A stretch of DNA of 64,000 bases from CAVPTL01 sp963729195 (GTDB lineage: Bacteria > Actinomycetota > Thermoleophilia > Gaiellales > JAICJC01): positions 186,001 to 250,000 of the forward strand of contig CAVSNF010000020.1 in NCBI GenBank assembly GCA_963729195.1, in the 5' to 3' direction. Position 1 is the first letter of the stretch. Each line of letters opens with the position of its first letter. The notes under the pieces were generated by a model. The model searched no databases. It was not told where the DNA came from and was given only the letters and a program-made list of their open reading frames with translations. Positions 38,130 through 48,231 of the stretch are shown piece by piece. The position numbers and the translations under genes were made by a program.

Positions 38130-38153
38130 CGGTGCCTGGCACCGTTATTCACC
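38121..38153. repeat. Palindromic 3'-end element, copy D (perfect)
   Basis: A perfect 33-nt palindrome: GGTGAATAACGGTGCC (38121-38136), central T, then the exact reverse complement (38138-38153). It lies between the convergent FrnE and MMPL genes and supplies the terminal Gly-Glu-stop codons of both, one on each strand. Confidence 0.9.
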
Positions 38154-40320
38154 ACTCGCTGGTGCGGGCTTGTCCGGGCGCAGGAACAGGAGACGAGCTG
38201 CCGGGCGGGGCATCCACCAGTTCCACTCACCCATCAGCCGCATCAGCGACGGCACCAGCAGGGCGCGGATCACCGTGGCGTCGAAGATGATGCCGGCGGC
38301 CAGTCCGATGCCGAACTGCTTCACGTCAACGCCGGGGCTCGAGGACAGCACCAGGAACGAGAACATCAGAATCAGCGCCGCGCTGGTGACCAGCTTGCCG
38401 GTGCGGGCGAGTCCCAGTTCGATCGCTCGGTTGGTGTTGCCCACGTCGTCGTAGATCTCGCGCATGCGGGTGAGCATGAACACCTCGTAGTCCATCGAGA
38501 TCCCGTACAGGAACGCGAAGATCATCAGCGGGATCCACGAGATGATCACCCCGGTGGGGTCGATGTTCCAGATCGCCTTGCTGCCGTGGCCCTGCTGGAA
38601 GATGAACACGATGATGCCGTAGGCCGCCGTCAGCGAGATCAGGTTGAGGATCACCGCCTTCAGCGCGAGCACCAGCGAGCGAAACGCGCGCGCCAGCAGC
38701 ACGTACGTGAGCACGACCACGAACAGCAGCAGGTAGGGGAAGTTGTCGTACACGGTGTGCTCGAAGTCCCGCGACTGCGGCGGGCCTCCGGCGGTGCCGA
38801 GCTTGACCGCTCCGCCGAGCTGCTCTTGCAGATCGGGAAGCGTGTCGTTCTCGAGCGTGGCGATCGCCCCAAACGCGTCGGCACTGGCGGAGTCGGTAGC
38901 GGGCACGGCCTCGATCACGGTCAGGCCGTCGCGGCTCCAACCCTCGGGCGCCGAGGCGCCGGCGATGCCCTGCGAGCTGCCGACGGCCGCGACGATCTTG
39001 GCGACCTGGTCGGGCGTGGCGCCTTCGGCCGTGATGTTGATGGGAGAGATCGCTCCGGCCGAGATGCCGGCCGCTGCCAGCTGGTCGCGTCCGGTGATGG
39101 CCGGCCCTTCGCCGGGAAGATTCTTGGCCAAGGCATCACCGGGATTGAGTGAGATGGCGGGGATCATCACCAGCACCACGATGGCAATCCCGAGCGCGGC
39201 CATCACCCCGGCGTGGTGGGTGACCAGGCGCGCCCAGCGAGCCCACGGGCCGACGTCGGGATCGGACTGCGAGATGAAGCGGCGGGGCATCACTCGCACC
39301 CGGTTGATGCCGGTGCCGATGATCGCCATCATGGCGGGCAGCAGCGTGCAGGCGGCGATCACCGAGACGATCGGGATCAGCAGGCCGGCAACGCCGATCG
39401 AACGGATGAACGGGATCGGCAGGATCACCATGCTGAGCAGGCCGATGCCGACGGTCGAACCCGACACCACCACCGACTTGCCGGCGTGGATCATGGTCTC
39501 CACCAGCGCGTCGTCGGACGACTTGCCCGCCGCCAGCTCCTCACGGAATCGGAAGATGAAGAGCAGCGAGTAGTCGATCGCGACGCCGAGGCCGACCAGC
39601 GCCACCAGGAACTCGACGATCACCGACACGTCGGTGACGTAGGTCAAAAGCCAGATCAGCGTGAAGGTGTTGAGGATCGACGCCATCGCCACGATCAGCG
39701 GCATCGCCACCGCGGGCAGCGTCCCGAAGACGAACAGCAGGATGATCAGCGCGCCCAGCGCACCGATGGCGACCTCGACCAGAATGCTGGGGCCGCCGCT
39801 GGCGCCCTCGCCGGCAGCCTGTTGCAACGCGTCCAGGCCGGTGACTGATGCCTCGACGCCCGCCGGTGCGTTCTCGGCGATCAGCCTGCTGGGTGGCGGC
39901 GATGGTGCCGCCCGATCCGAAGCCGTTCTCGCCGGCCGGGTACATCACCGCGAACATGGTGTGGCCGTCCTTGGAGACGTACAGGCCCGAGTCCGCGCCG
40001 GTGTTGAAGTACGAGCTGAGCCGCGCATCCGGGTTGACCTTGAGCGCAGCCTGGAGAGAGTCCTGGATGCCCGCAGCCTGGGTGACGTCGCCGTTGGGGT
40101 CGTGGAACACCAGCACCATCGGGTTCTGGCTGCCGTTGCCGAATTTCTCGACGATCTGCTGGTTGTTCTGGTACGACTTCGAGCTGGGGATCGAGAAGGT
40201 CGTCAGCAGCCGGTCGGCGGCACGGGGCGCCGCAAACGCGCCGATCACGGTCAGCACGATCCAGATCGCGACCACCAGTTTGCGGTGGCGCAGAATCGTA
40301 TGAGCGAGGCTTTCGAGCAT
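38145..40320 (-). CDS. MMPL-family (RND-type) membrane transporter
   Basis: About 725 aa with twelve predicted membrane helices in two halves. Starts MLESLAHTILRHRKLVVAIW at ATG 40320; one frame change near 39885. Extracytoplasmic loops follow the first and seventh helices (for example SSYFNTGADSGLYVSKDGHT). Signature segments are GVAIDYSLLFIFRFREEL and its repeat GISMDYEVFMLTRMREIYDD, the Asp-Tyr pairs expected for the proton relay of MmpL proteins. Such pumps export lipids or hydrophobic drugs with proton antiport. The end SGE-stop comes from element D. It lies just downstream of no MmpS-type gene; the MFS gene follows upstream in coordinate order. Confidence 0.9.
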
Positions 40321-40328
40321 CGAAACGG

Positions 40329-40334
40329 ATCCTA
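40329..40334 (-). promoter_or_regulatory. -10 box (TAGGAT) of the MMPL gene
   Basis: TAGGAT on the minus strand ends 8 nt before ATG 40320 and overlaps the 3' end of the MFS gene; no ribosome site is seen. Confidence 0.45.
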
Positions 40335-41508
40335 GATAATCCTGTTCTCGGCCGCGACGCGTGCCGAAAACCGGCTCACCGCCACCCCTGACGCCACCGT
40401 CACGCAGCCCACGATGCCCGAGAACACCAGCCCGGCGGTGACCAGCCCGGCGTCGGTCTCGAGCAGACCGAAGCCCACCACCGGGACCACCAGACCCAGG
40501 TAGGCGGCCAGAAAGTACGCCGATGCCACCTGGCCGCGACGTTCGGGCGGGGCGGCCGCCGTCAGCAGCCCCAGGCCGGCACCGACGATCACGCCCAGGG
40601 CCAGCCCCGAGATCAGCGCGGCCAGCACCAGGGCGACCAGAATCTCCGCCTCCAGTGCGAGCGCCAGGCAGACGACCGCCACCACCAGCCCGAAGCATCC
40701 CCCCACCAGGCCGCGGGAGGGCGCGAATCGGCGGGCCAGGAACTGGCCGCCCACGGCGGCAGTGAACGATCCCCACAGCAGCACGCCGACAGCCAGCGGC
40801 TCGTCGATCCCAAACACCGTGTGCAGCATCGCAGGGCCGGTTGCTCCCGAATACCCCAGACACACCGAAGGCGGCAATCGCCGCCGTCGCTGCCGGAATG
40901 AACACCGACAGCGTCTCCCGCGGTGGCCGCAGGCCGGCCAAGTCGAGCTCGAAGCGGTCACGGGCAACCGTCTCGGGCATGCGCGTGTGCGCCACCAGTC
41001 CGATCGCCATCAGCACCAACTCGACCACGTACACCAGCCGCAGCGGGTGGGGGGCCCACTGTGCCAGCGCTCCGGCCAGCAGCGATCCCAGCCCCAGGCC
41101 GCCGAGATTGGCGGCGATGGCCAGCTTGGTGGCGCGCACCCGGTCGCCGTCGAGATCGACCAGCCAGGCGGTGGCGGTGCCGGTGTAGATGCCTGCGGTG
41201 AAACCGATCAGGACGCGCCCTGCCAACAGCAGGCCCAGCCCCTGAGCGGCCACGAATACCGCCATCGCGCACAGGGCGACCACCAGCGCCGCGGCCAGCG
41301 GAGGCTTGCGCCCGATGTGGTCGGAGAGCCGGCCGAACAGGGCCAATCCGCACATCACCGCCGCGCCGTAGGCGGCGAACACGATGGTCACCTCCAGCGG
41401 TGACAGGCCGAAGGCCGAGACGTACCCGGGGAACAACGGGGTGGGTACCGTCGTCGCCGCCATCACGACGGCGAACGTGACCGCGACGATGACCGAGGCA
41501 GGGCGCAA
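40332..41508 (-). CDS. Major facilitator superfamily transporter
   Basis: About 392 aa, around twelve helices. The first helix begins almost at the start (SVIVAVTFAVVMAATTVPTP), so TTG 41508 is used; a slightly longer start is possible. The MFS loop 2-3 signature is LFGRLSDHIGRKPPLAAALV, and GRVLIGFTAGIYTGTATAWL is helix 4-5. One frame change lies near 40855. This resembles drug or metabolite exporters; no substrate can be named. The gene ends just before the MMPL start and is divergent from the PHP gene. Confidence 0.85.
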
Positions 41509-41592
41509 ACCGTTCAGCAGGGTAACCCGATGTTCTCTTGGCGGTATCCGTTTCTGAACCCCACTCACGACGGCGCGCAGCAGACTGTGGGT

Positions 41593-42310
41593 ATGAACCT
41601 TCTCTGCGAACTTCACGCCCACACCACCTGGAGCGACGGCGACCTGTCGCTGCCCGAAGTGGTTGACCTGTACGGCCGCGCGGGATACGACGTGCTGTGC
41701 ATCACCGATCATGTCGTGCGCAGCCACACCATGATCACCGAAGAGGTGTTCGCGCCCTACCTGCGCGCGATTCAGCTGGAAAACGCGCGTGCCCAGGCCG
41801 AGTACGGCATGTCGGTGATCCCCGGGTTGGAGCTCACCTGGGACGATGCCGACCCGGCATGGGCCGCGCATGCGGTCGTGATCGGGGTGCACACCTATAT
41901 CGGGCTCGAGCGACGGCATGGATGCCGCGCTGGAGCGGGCCAACAGCCTGGGCGCGGCGGTCATCGCCGTGCATCCGCACGCGCTCGAGAGCGATCCCAC
42001 GCCCGGCCGCACGACTCGCCGGTGGTGGCTGGATCGCGACCTGCGCGCGCTCGCGCACCGGTTCGAGCTGATCAACCGAAACCACGTGTTCGCGTGGGTG
42101 GCCGAGGGCGAGCTGCCGGCGGTGGCCGGGGGTGACTTCCATGTGGAGGCGCACCTCTCCACCTGGAAGACCGTCATCCCCGGGCCGCGCACGGCCTCGT
42201 CGGTGATCAACTATCTGCGCTCCCCGCAGCCGGCGATGATCGTGCACCCGGCCTCCGGTGCACAGCGTCGCGAGCTCGACGTCCGCCAGCTGGTGGCAGT
42301 CAGCGCCTAG
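41593..42310 (+). CDS. PHP-domain metal-dependent phosphoesterase-like protein
   Basis: About 239 aa. ATG 41593 begins MNLLCELHAHTTWSDGDLSL. PHP metal motifs are HAHTTWSDG (H-x-H and Asp), ITDHVV (His), LELTW (Glu), VIAVHPHAL (His) and AGGDFHVEAH (Asp-x-His). One frame change lies near 41915. Stand-alone PHP proteins hydrolyse phosphates such as nucleotides or inositol/histidinol phosphates; the substrate here is unknown. It is divergent from the MFS gene and followed by a START-like gene. Confidence 0.85.
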
Positions 42311-42328
42311 CGGTACCAAACATGGCGG

Positions 42329-42334
42329 TACGGT
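42329..42334 (+). promoter_or_regulatory. -10 box (TACGGT), leaderless start of the START-like gene
   Basis: TACGGT ends 6 nt before GTG 42341. Confidence 0.45.
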
Positions 42335-42340
42335 TCGGAG

Positions 42341-42832
42341 GTGTCCGACGATGCTCTCGTCACCATCCGCCGACACCGGCAGGGACATCTGCTGGAGGCT
42401 CGGCTGGTGCTGCCGCGGCCGATCGGCGAGGTGTTCGAGTTCTTCTCGGACGCGACCAATCTGGAGCGGATCACGCCCGGGTGGCTGCGGTTTGGGATCG
42501 TCACTCCCACTCCGATCGCACTCGGCGAGGGGTCGCTGATCGACTACCGCCTGCGCCTGCACGGGGTGCCGCTGCGATGGCGCACGCTGATCAGTGCGTG
42601 GGAGCCGCCGCATCGCTTCGTCGACGAACAGGTGTCGGGGCCGTACGCGCGCTGGGTGCACGAGCATCGCTTCGCCGACCTGGGAGACGCGACGCTCTGC
42701 GCTGATCGCGTCTCCTACCGCCTGCACGGCGGCCGCGGCCCGCACGAGCTTCAGAACGCCGCTGTGGCCGGCCGCGATCTCCGCGCGATCTTCCGCCACC
42801 GCCAGCGGGAGCTGGCGATGCTGCTCGGCTAG
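42341..42832 (+). CDS. SRPBCC (START-like) superfamily protein
   Basis: 163 aa, intact, GTG 42341. The pattern LVLPRPIGEVFEFFSDATNL, ERITPGWLRFGIVTP, then DYRLRLHGVPLRWRTLISAW and a long C-terminal helix FRHRQRELAMLLG is that of the cell-division-inhibitor/polyketide-cyclase-like SRPBCC proteins, which bind hydrophobic ligands in a helix-grip fold. The ligand is unknown. Its TAG stop shares the tetranucleotide CTAG with the stop of the opposite gene. Confidence 0.85.
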   Translation: MSDDALVTIRRHRQGHLLEARLVLPRPIGEVFEFFSDATNLERITPGWLRFGIVTPTPIALGEGSLIDYRLRLHGVPLRWRTLISAWEPPHRFVDEQVSGPYARWVHEHRFADLGDATLCADRVSYRLHGGRGPHELQNAAVAGRDLRAIFRHRQRELAMLLG

Positions 42833-43083
42833 CGCTGCCGCACCGGGCGGCTGGTCACCGGGCGCTCCCGGTGGGGCCGCACCGCGGGAGCCGGTCGTCG
42901 CGCAGGTCCGGGAGCGGTGTCGCGGCGGTCGTCGGCCACGATCCGGTGCAGTTGCCGATGAGACCGGCGCAGCTCGCCGAGCTGTCGGTGGCTGTGAAGT
43001 GCGAAGTACACGAGCGGGATGCTGGTGAGTCCGGCGAGGATGCCGGTGGCGAGTACCAGCAGGTTTTGGATATCGGTGGGCAC
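42829..43083 (-). CDS. Small single-pass membrane protein
   Basis: 84 aa from GTG 43083 (GGAG a few bases upstream); an upstream in-frame start at 43140 would add 19 residues. One membrane helix (LLVLATGILAGLTSIPLVYF near residues 7-26) is followed by a basic, proline-rich cytoplasmic tail. Unknown function. It ends tail to tail with the START-like gene, the two stop codons sharing CTAG. Confidence 0.55.
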   Translation of the reverse strand: MPTDIQNLLVLATGILAGLTSIPLVYFALHSHRQLGELRRSHRQLHRIVADDRRDTAPGPARRPAPAVRPHRERPVTSRPVRQR

Positions 43084-43176
43084 GGCGGTCTCCTGTATTC
43101 TCAACTGATTTAGTGGAGTATCCAGGCTAGCGGTCGCCACCGAGATCGCGCAACCCGCTTAATGCCTCACCGCCTG

Positions 43177-43188
43177 GGCGTTAACGCC
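43177..43188. promoter_or_regulatory. 12-bp perfect palindrome GGCGTTAACGCC
   Basis: Lies in the gap between the ppc stop (43214) and the upstream start of the small membrane gene (43083). It could be an operator or part of a terminator for ppc. No other copy was noticed. Confidence 0.25.
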
Positions 43189-43213
43189 TGAACGTGGTTG
43201 CGCAGGCGGCATG

Positions 43214-45763
43214 TCAGCCAGTGTTGCGCAGCGCGGCCGCGATTCCCGCGATCGTGCGGGCCAGCGGCCGCTCCAGCTCGAGCCGGGCGCCGTCGTCCAG
43301 ATCCGGGTCGCGCCAGCGCTGCAAGAGCTCCACCTGCAGCGCGTTGATGGGATCGACGTCGGGGTTTCGCAGCTGGATGATGCGCTGCACCGGCGGGTGG
43401 CGGTCGAGCAGCTCGCGGGCCTGCGCGATCTCGAGCACCGTCCCCCGGGCCAGCTCGCACTCCTCCACCAGCCGCTCGAAGATGCGGTCGCCCTGGTCGT
43501 GGTGGACGAGCGTGCGGTAGAGGCCGGCAACGCGCATCGACGACTTCGCCAGCGCCATCTCGACGTTGTTGAGGAGGACTGCGAAAGAACGGCGAGCCGG
43601 CATACAGGGCGCGCAGCTCCCGGCGGGTGTCGAGGTCGTGCAGCGCTGGGGCGAGCGCCGTGCCGACGCCGTACCAGGCGGGTACCAGCATGCGCGTCTG
43701 CGTCCACGAGAACACCCACGGGATCGCCCGCAAGGCGCGCAGGTCGGGATCCTGCGCCCGTCGCGCCGGGCGCGATCCGATCCGCACCAGGCGAGTTCTT
43801 CCAGCGGCGTGAACTGGCGCACGAACGTGGGCAGCGCCGGATCGTCCAGCAGCTCGCGATACGCGCTGCCGGCCCGCAGCGACAGCTGCTCGAGCAGCTC
43901 GCGCTGCTCGGGTGAGTGGCCGCCGGCCGCGGCAGGATGGGATGCCTCCAGCGTGGCCGCCATCACCGACTCCAGGTTGCGGGCGGCAAGCTCCTCCAGG
44001 CCGTAGGTGAACGAGATCGTCTCGCCCTGCTCGGTCAGCTCGATCCGGCCCGGCGGGAAGGCCGGCGGCTGGGCCAGGATGGCGGCGTGGGTGGGCCCGC
44101 CGCCGCGGCCGACCGAACCGCCGCGGCCGTGGAAGAAGCGGATCGGCACTCCCCGGCTGCGGCCCAGCTCGGCCAGCGCTTCCTGGGCCTTGGTGATCTC
44201 CCACTGGGCGGTCAGGATGCCGCCGTCCTTGCCCGAGTCGGAGTAGCCGACCATCACCGTGACCGCGCCCAAAAGGCCAACGGCGCGCTCGCCGAAGCGG
44301 GCATCGTCGATCGCCTCGCCCAGAATCGCCGGGGCCGCCCGCAGCGCGTCGATCGACTCGAACAGCGGCACCACCGCCAGCTGATACGGCTCGGTCGCGG
44401 CGGCCGCCGCGGCGATGTCGGCAGCCGACTCGACCCCAGACACCACCAGCCGCCGGATCGCGTCCTCGCCGAAGCCGCGCTGGGCCTCGGCGATCGCCTC
44501 CAGCGTCACTGAGAGCTCCGGCGACTCCAGGTCGCGGGCGTGCACGCGCACGTCCAGCTGGGCCAGCTGCAGCCCGAACATCTGAGCCTGGCGGCGCATC
44601 CGCGCCAGCTTGGTGTCGGCGATACGGGTGCCGCGGTGCGCGCGCAGGCTGGCGTCGATCACATCCAGGTCACGGCGAAACGCCGGCGGTCGGTGTAGCC
44701 CGGTTCGTCGCGGCCCACCAGCTCGCTGTCCAGCCGCCGGTGCATCGCGGTCAGCTTGCGGCGGTAGGGCTCATAGCTTGTTGCGTTCGCCGACCTCGCG
44801 GGCAACCCACGGAAGCTCCCGCTCGTCCCGCTCGATCGAGTCGAGCAGCTCCTGCGAGGCGCCGGCCAGCCCCGATGACATGCCCAGCGCCCGGGTGAGG
44901 TCGCGGGCTTGCTCGCGGAACAGCTTCAGCGCCAGCTGGCGGGCCCGCCCCAGCGCCACCGCCAGATGCTCGTCCTTGACATAGGGGTTGCCGTCGCGGT
45001 CGCCGCCGACCCAGCTGCCGAACCGCAGCGGCAGCGGCAGCGACGGGAACTCCCGCTCCCAGGCCTCGGCCACGTCGGCGGCTGCGTCCATCAGGCTGGT
45101 CTCGAAGAACCACAGCGTGTGACGGATCTCGTCGTCCACCGAGGGCCGGGTCGATCGCACCTCGTCGGTCTGCCACAGAAGCTCGATGTCTCCGGCGATC
45201 GTGGCCGTGGGCACGGTCGCGGTCGGCCTCGCTCAGCCACGGGTCGTCCAGCCGCTCGAGCTGGTCGGCCAGCCGCACCTGGGCGCCCAGCACCGTGCGC
45301 CGGGCGGCCTCGGTGGGGTGGGCGGTCAGCACCAGCAGCACCGACATCTGATCGGCCAGCGCCGCGCAGCTGGCCGTCGTCCAGGCCGCGCGCGCGCAGC
45401 GTGGCGACGGCCTCCGACAACGTCTCTCGCGGCCGGGTCGACCGCCGCCGGCGGCGCAGCCGGTGGTGCTGCTCGGCCAGGTTCATCAGCTGGAAGTGCA
45501 GGGTGAACGCGCGCAGTGCCAGGTCGCGCTGGTGCGGGTCGAGGCCGGCCACCGCCGCCAGCAGCTCGACGTCGCCGCCCCAGCCACCCGTGCTCCCGGC
45601 CGCTGCGCGACAGCTCGCGCAGCTGATCGACCATGGTCACGGCCGGCTCGCCCTCCTGCTCCAGCAGCACCCGGGCGAGCAGGTCGTCGAACAGGGTCAG
45701 GTCGCGCGCAAGGTCGGGATCGATGCTCGCGCCGAACCTCAGGGTGGTGTCCTGGCGGGTCAC
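43214..45763 (-). CDS. ppc: Phosphoenolpyruvate carboxylase
   Basis: About 850 aa, normal length for a bacterial enzyme. It adds bicarbonate to PEP to give oxaloacetate. Catalytic segments: VLTAHPTEAARRT (the active-site His), GSWVGGDRDGNPYV, VMVGYSDSGKDGG and FHGRGGSVGRGGGPTH (the mobile loop), then GSRPARR and the canonical C-terminus ALRNTG, which completes the active site. Frame changes are needed near 45585, 45375, 45215, 44770, 44690, 43800 and 43590. GTG 45763 has CTAGGT 7 nt upstream. The enzyme replenishes the citrate cycle; it is divergent from a GlsB-like membrane gene. Confidence 0.95.
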
Positions 45764-45770
45764 CGGCGGG

Positions 45771-45776
45771 ACCTAG
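45771..45776 (-). promoter_or_regulatory. Candidate -10 box (CTAGGT) of ppc
   Basis: CTAGGT on the minus strand ends 7 nt before GTG 45763; it is close to, and back to back with, the -10 box of the divergent gene at 45783-45788. Confidence 0.35.
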
Positions 45777-45782
45777 ATCATC

Positions 45783-45788
45783 TACAGT
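45783..45788 (+). promoter_or_regulatory. -10 box (TACAGT), leaderless start of the GlsB-like gene
   Basis: TACAGT ends 6 nt before ATG 45795 without an intervening ribosome site. Confidence 0.5.
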
Positions 45789-45794
45789 TCGGGC

Positions 45795-46124
45795 ATGCCA
45801 GCCGCACTGATCGCCTTGATTCTGGTCATCCTGTTCCTCGCCTTCGGAATCGGGGTGCTGGGCTTCACGCTGCACATCTTCTGGCTGCTGCTGTGGTACG
45901 GCGCGATGGGACTGATCATCGGTGGGCTGGCGCGGCTGTTCGTCCCGGGCCGCCAGGACCACCTCGGCCTGACCGCCACCGCCCTGTTCGGCATCGCCGG
46001 GTCGCTGCTGGGTGGCATCATCGGCCACGAGTGGCTGGGCGGCGGCTGGCTGATCCAGTTCCTGGCGTCGATTGCCATCGCGGCGGTTCTGGTGCTGATC
46101 AGCGCCCGCGCGACCACCGACTGA
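45795..46124 (+). CDS. GlsB/YeaQ/YmgE-like (transglycosylase-associated) small membrane protein
   Basis: 109 aa, intact, with three to four hydrophobic helices. The segment YGAMGLIIGGLARLFVPGRQ and then ATALFGIAGSLLGGIIGHEW is the family's conserved GxLA...PGxx...GxxGa-GG-G pattern. These proteins are stress-induced membrane proteins of unclear mechanism. It precedes the KdpD-like kinase gene on the same strand. Confidence 0.85.
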   Translation: MPAALIALILVILFLAFGIGVLGFTLHIFWLLLWYGAMGLIIGGLARLFVPGRQDHLGLTATALFGIAGSLLGGIIGHEWLGGGWLIQFLASIAIAAVLVLISARATTD

Positions 46125-46137
46125 CCAGCCGTTCGAC

Positions 46138-46143
46138 TACGGT
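46138..46143 (+). promoter_or_regulatory. -10 box (TACGGT), leaderless start of the sensor kinase gene
   Basis: TACGGT ends 7 nt before ATG 46151. Confidence 0.45.
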
Positions 46144-46150
46144 GATCGGT

Positions 46151-47544
46151 ATGGATGTCGCCACCAGGATGATCGACCGGGTCGGCCGGGGCCGGCCGGC
46201 GGGGGTCGCGGTCACCGTGGCGGCGATCGCGGCTGTCACCGCGCGATAGCGGTGATCGACGACGTGGTGCCCGTGCTGGGGCTGGCGGTGCTCTACCTGC
46301 TGGCGGTGCTGCCGATCTCGGTGGTGTGGGGAACGGGGTTCGGGGTGGCGGCGGCGATCGCCTCGATGCTGGCGTTCAACTTCTTCTTCCTCGCGCCGGT
46401 GTACACGTTTCGCGTGTCCGACGGGGCGACTGGGTCGCGCTGGCGGTGTTCATCCTCACCGCCGTGGTGGTCAGCGAGCTGGCCGCCCGCTCGCGTCGGC
46501 GAGCCAACGAGGCTGCCCTGCTGGCGGGCATGGCGACATCACTGCTTCAGGGCGGCGCGCGAGACGCCGAGCTGGAGCGGGTCGCGGAGGAAGTCGCCAG
46601 GGTATTGAAGGTCGACCGGGTCACGATCGATGTCGGCACCCGGCCGGCGGCCGCGCCGCCGAGCTTGGAGCCGTACCGGCTGGTGGTCGGCGAGCGGCGC
46701 GGTCGGAGTGATGTATCTGGACGGGCCGGATCCCGAGGGGGCGGCGGTACGCCGCCGGTTGCTGCCGGCGGTGGCCTCGCTGGTGGCGGTCGCGATCGAC
46801 CGCGACCGGCTGACCCGTGAGGCGCTGGAGGCCGAGGCGCTGCGGCGCAGCGACGCGATCAAGACCGCCCTTCTGCGCACCGTCAGCCATGATCTGCGCT
46901 CGCCCCTGATGGCGATCCTGACGTCGTCCTCGGCGCTCGCCCAGCACGACTTCGAGCTGGATCGCGAGGATCGCCACGAGCTGCTGGCCACGATCACCAG
47001 CGAGGCCGGCCGGCTCGACCGGCTGGTGGCCAACCTGCTCGACCTGTCGCGGCTGCAGGCGGGGGCGGCCGAGCCGCACACCGAGCTGTGGCCGATCGAC
47101 GATCTGGTCGGTCAGGCGCTGGACGAGCTGGGGGATGCGGCCGGCCGGGTGCGAGGTGTCGCTGCCCGAGCAGCCGGTGGCGGTGCGAGTCGATCCCAAC
47201 CAGATCGAGCGGGTGCTGGCCAACCTGATCGAAAACGCGCTCAAGTACTCGCCTGAGACCGTCCCGGTGCGGGTGGCCGTCGACCACCGGGGACAGCGAG
47301 GTGACCGTGCAGGTGATCGACCGCGGCTCTGGCATCGCCGCCGGCGAGCTGGAGCAGATCTTCGCGCCGTTCCAGCGCGGGTCGGCCGACCTCCGAAGCC
47401 CGCGGGGCGGGACTGGGACTGGCGATTGCGCGCGGGTTCGCCGAGGCCAACGGCGGACGTGTATGGGCCGAGTCGATCGCCGGGCAGGGCGCCACATTCG
47501 TGCTCGCGCTGCCGGCCGAAGCTCCCGTGGAGGCGGGCGTATGA
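46151..47544 (+). CDS. KdpD-like sensor histidine kinase lacking the KdpD input domain
   Basis: About 465 aa. Order of parts: four-helix DUF4118 membrane region (AVLYLLAVLPISVVWGTGFG, SMLAFNFFFLAPVYTFRVSD), GAF-like segment (ELERVAEEVARVLKVDRVTI), HisKA with phospho-acceptor His in RTVSHDLRSPLMAILTSSSA, and HATPase (VRVDPNQIERVLANLIENAL as N-box). Frame changes occur near 46250, 46430, 46705, 47150, 47290 and 47405. It lacks the cytoplasmic KdpD/USP region that E. coli KdpD uses, so its signal must enter through the membrane or GAF part. It overlaps its response regulator (ATGA). Confidence 0.85.
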
Positions 47545-48231
47545 GCGGCCGCCAGCGGGTGCTGGTGGTGGACGACGAGCCGCAGATCCTGCGGGCGCTG
47601 CGCACCAGCCTGCGGGCCGCCGGATACGAGGTGGAGACGGCCGAGACGGCCGAGACGGCGCTGGCCGAGGCGGCCATGCGGCCGCCCGACGCGGTGATCC
47701 TCGACCTGGTGCTGCCCGACGGCAGCGGCACCGACGTCTGCCGCGAGCTGCGCAAATGGACAGCGGCGCCGGTGATCGTGCTGTCGGCGGTGGGGGACGA
47801 GAGCGAGAAGGTCGCCGCCCTGGACGCCGGGGCCGATGACTACGTCACCAAGCCGGTCGGCATCGACGAGCTGCTGGCGCGGCTGCGGGCCAGCCTGCGC
47901 AGAGTCACGCCCAGCGGCGATCCGGTGCTGACCATCGGCGAGCTGGTGGTCGATCTGGAGAAGCGGGCGGTGACGATGTCGGGAAGCGAGGTGCACCTGA
48001 CGCCCGCACCAGTTCGAGATCCTGCGGGTGCTGGCCAAGAACGAGGGCAAGCTGCTCACCCATCGCACGATCCTGCGGGAGGTGTGGGGCCCCGGCTACG
48101 GCAGCGAGTCCAACCTGCTGCACGTCCACATCTCGCAGCTGCGGCGAAAACTCGAGCCCGACCCCACCCGTCCCCGCTACATCCTGACCGCCGCCGGCGC
48201 CGGCTACCGGCTGGTCAACCCGGATGCGTAG
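47541..48231 (+). CDS. OmpR/KdpE-family response regulator
   Basis: About 230 aa. Receiver domain RQRVLVVDDEPQILRALRTS with phospho-acceptor Asp in VILDLVLPDGSG and Lys in DDYVTKPVG; C-terminal winged helix FEILRVLAKNEGKLLTHRTI and ISQLRRKLEPDPTRPRYILT. One frame change near 48005 (an extra C) lies between the domains. It is encoded with the kinase at 46151. Sequence is close to KdpE at 49466, so cross-talk or a duplicated potassium system is plausible. Its end overlaps the convergent DUF4118-GAF gene by 17 bp. Confidence 0.88.
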
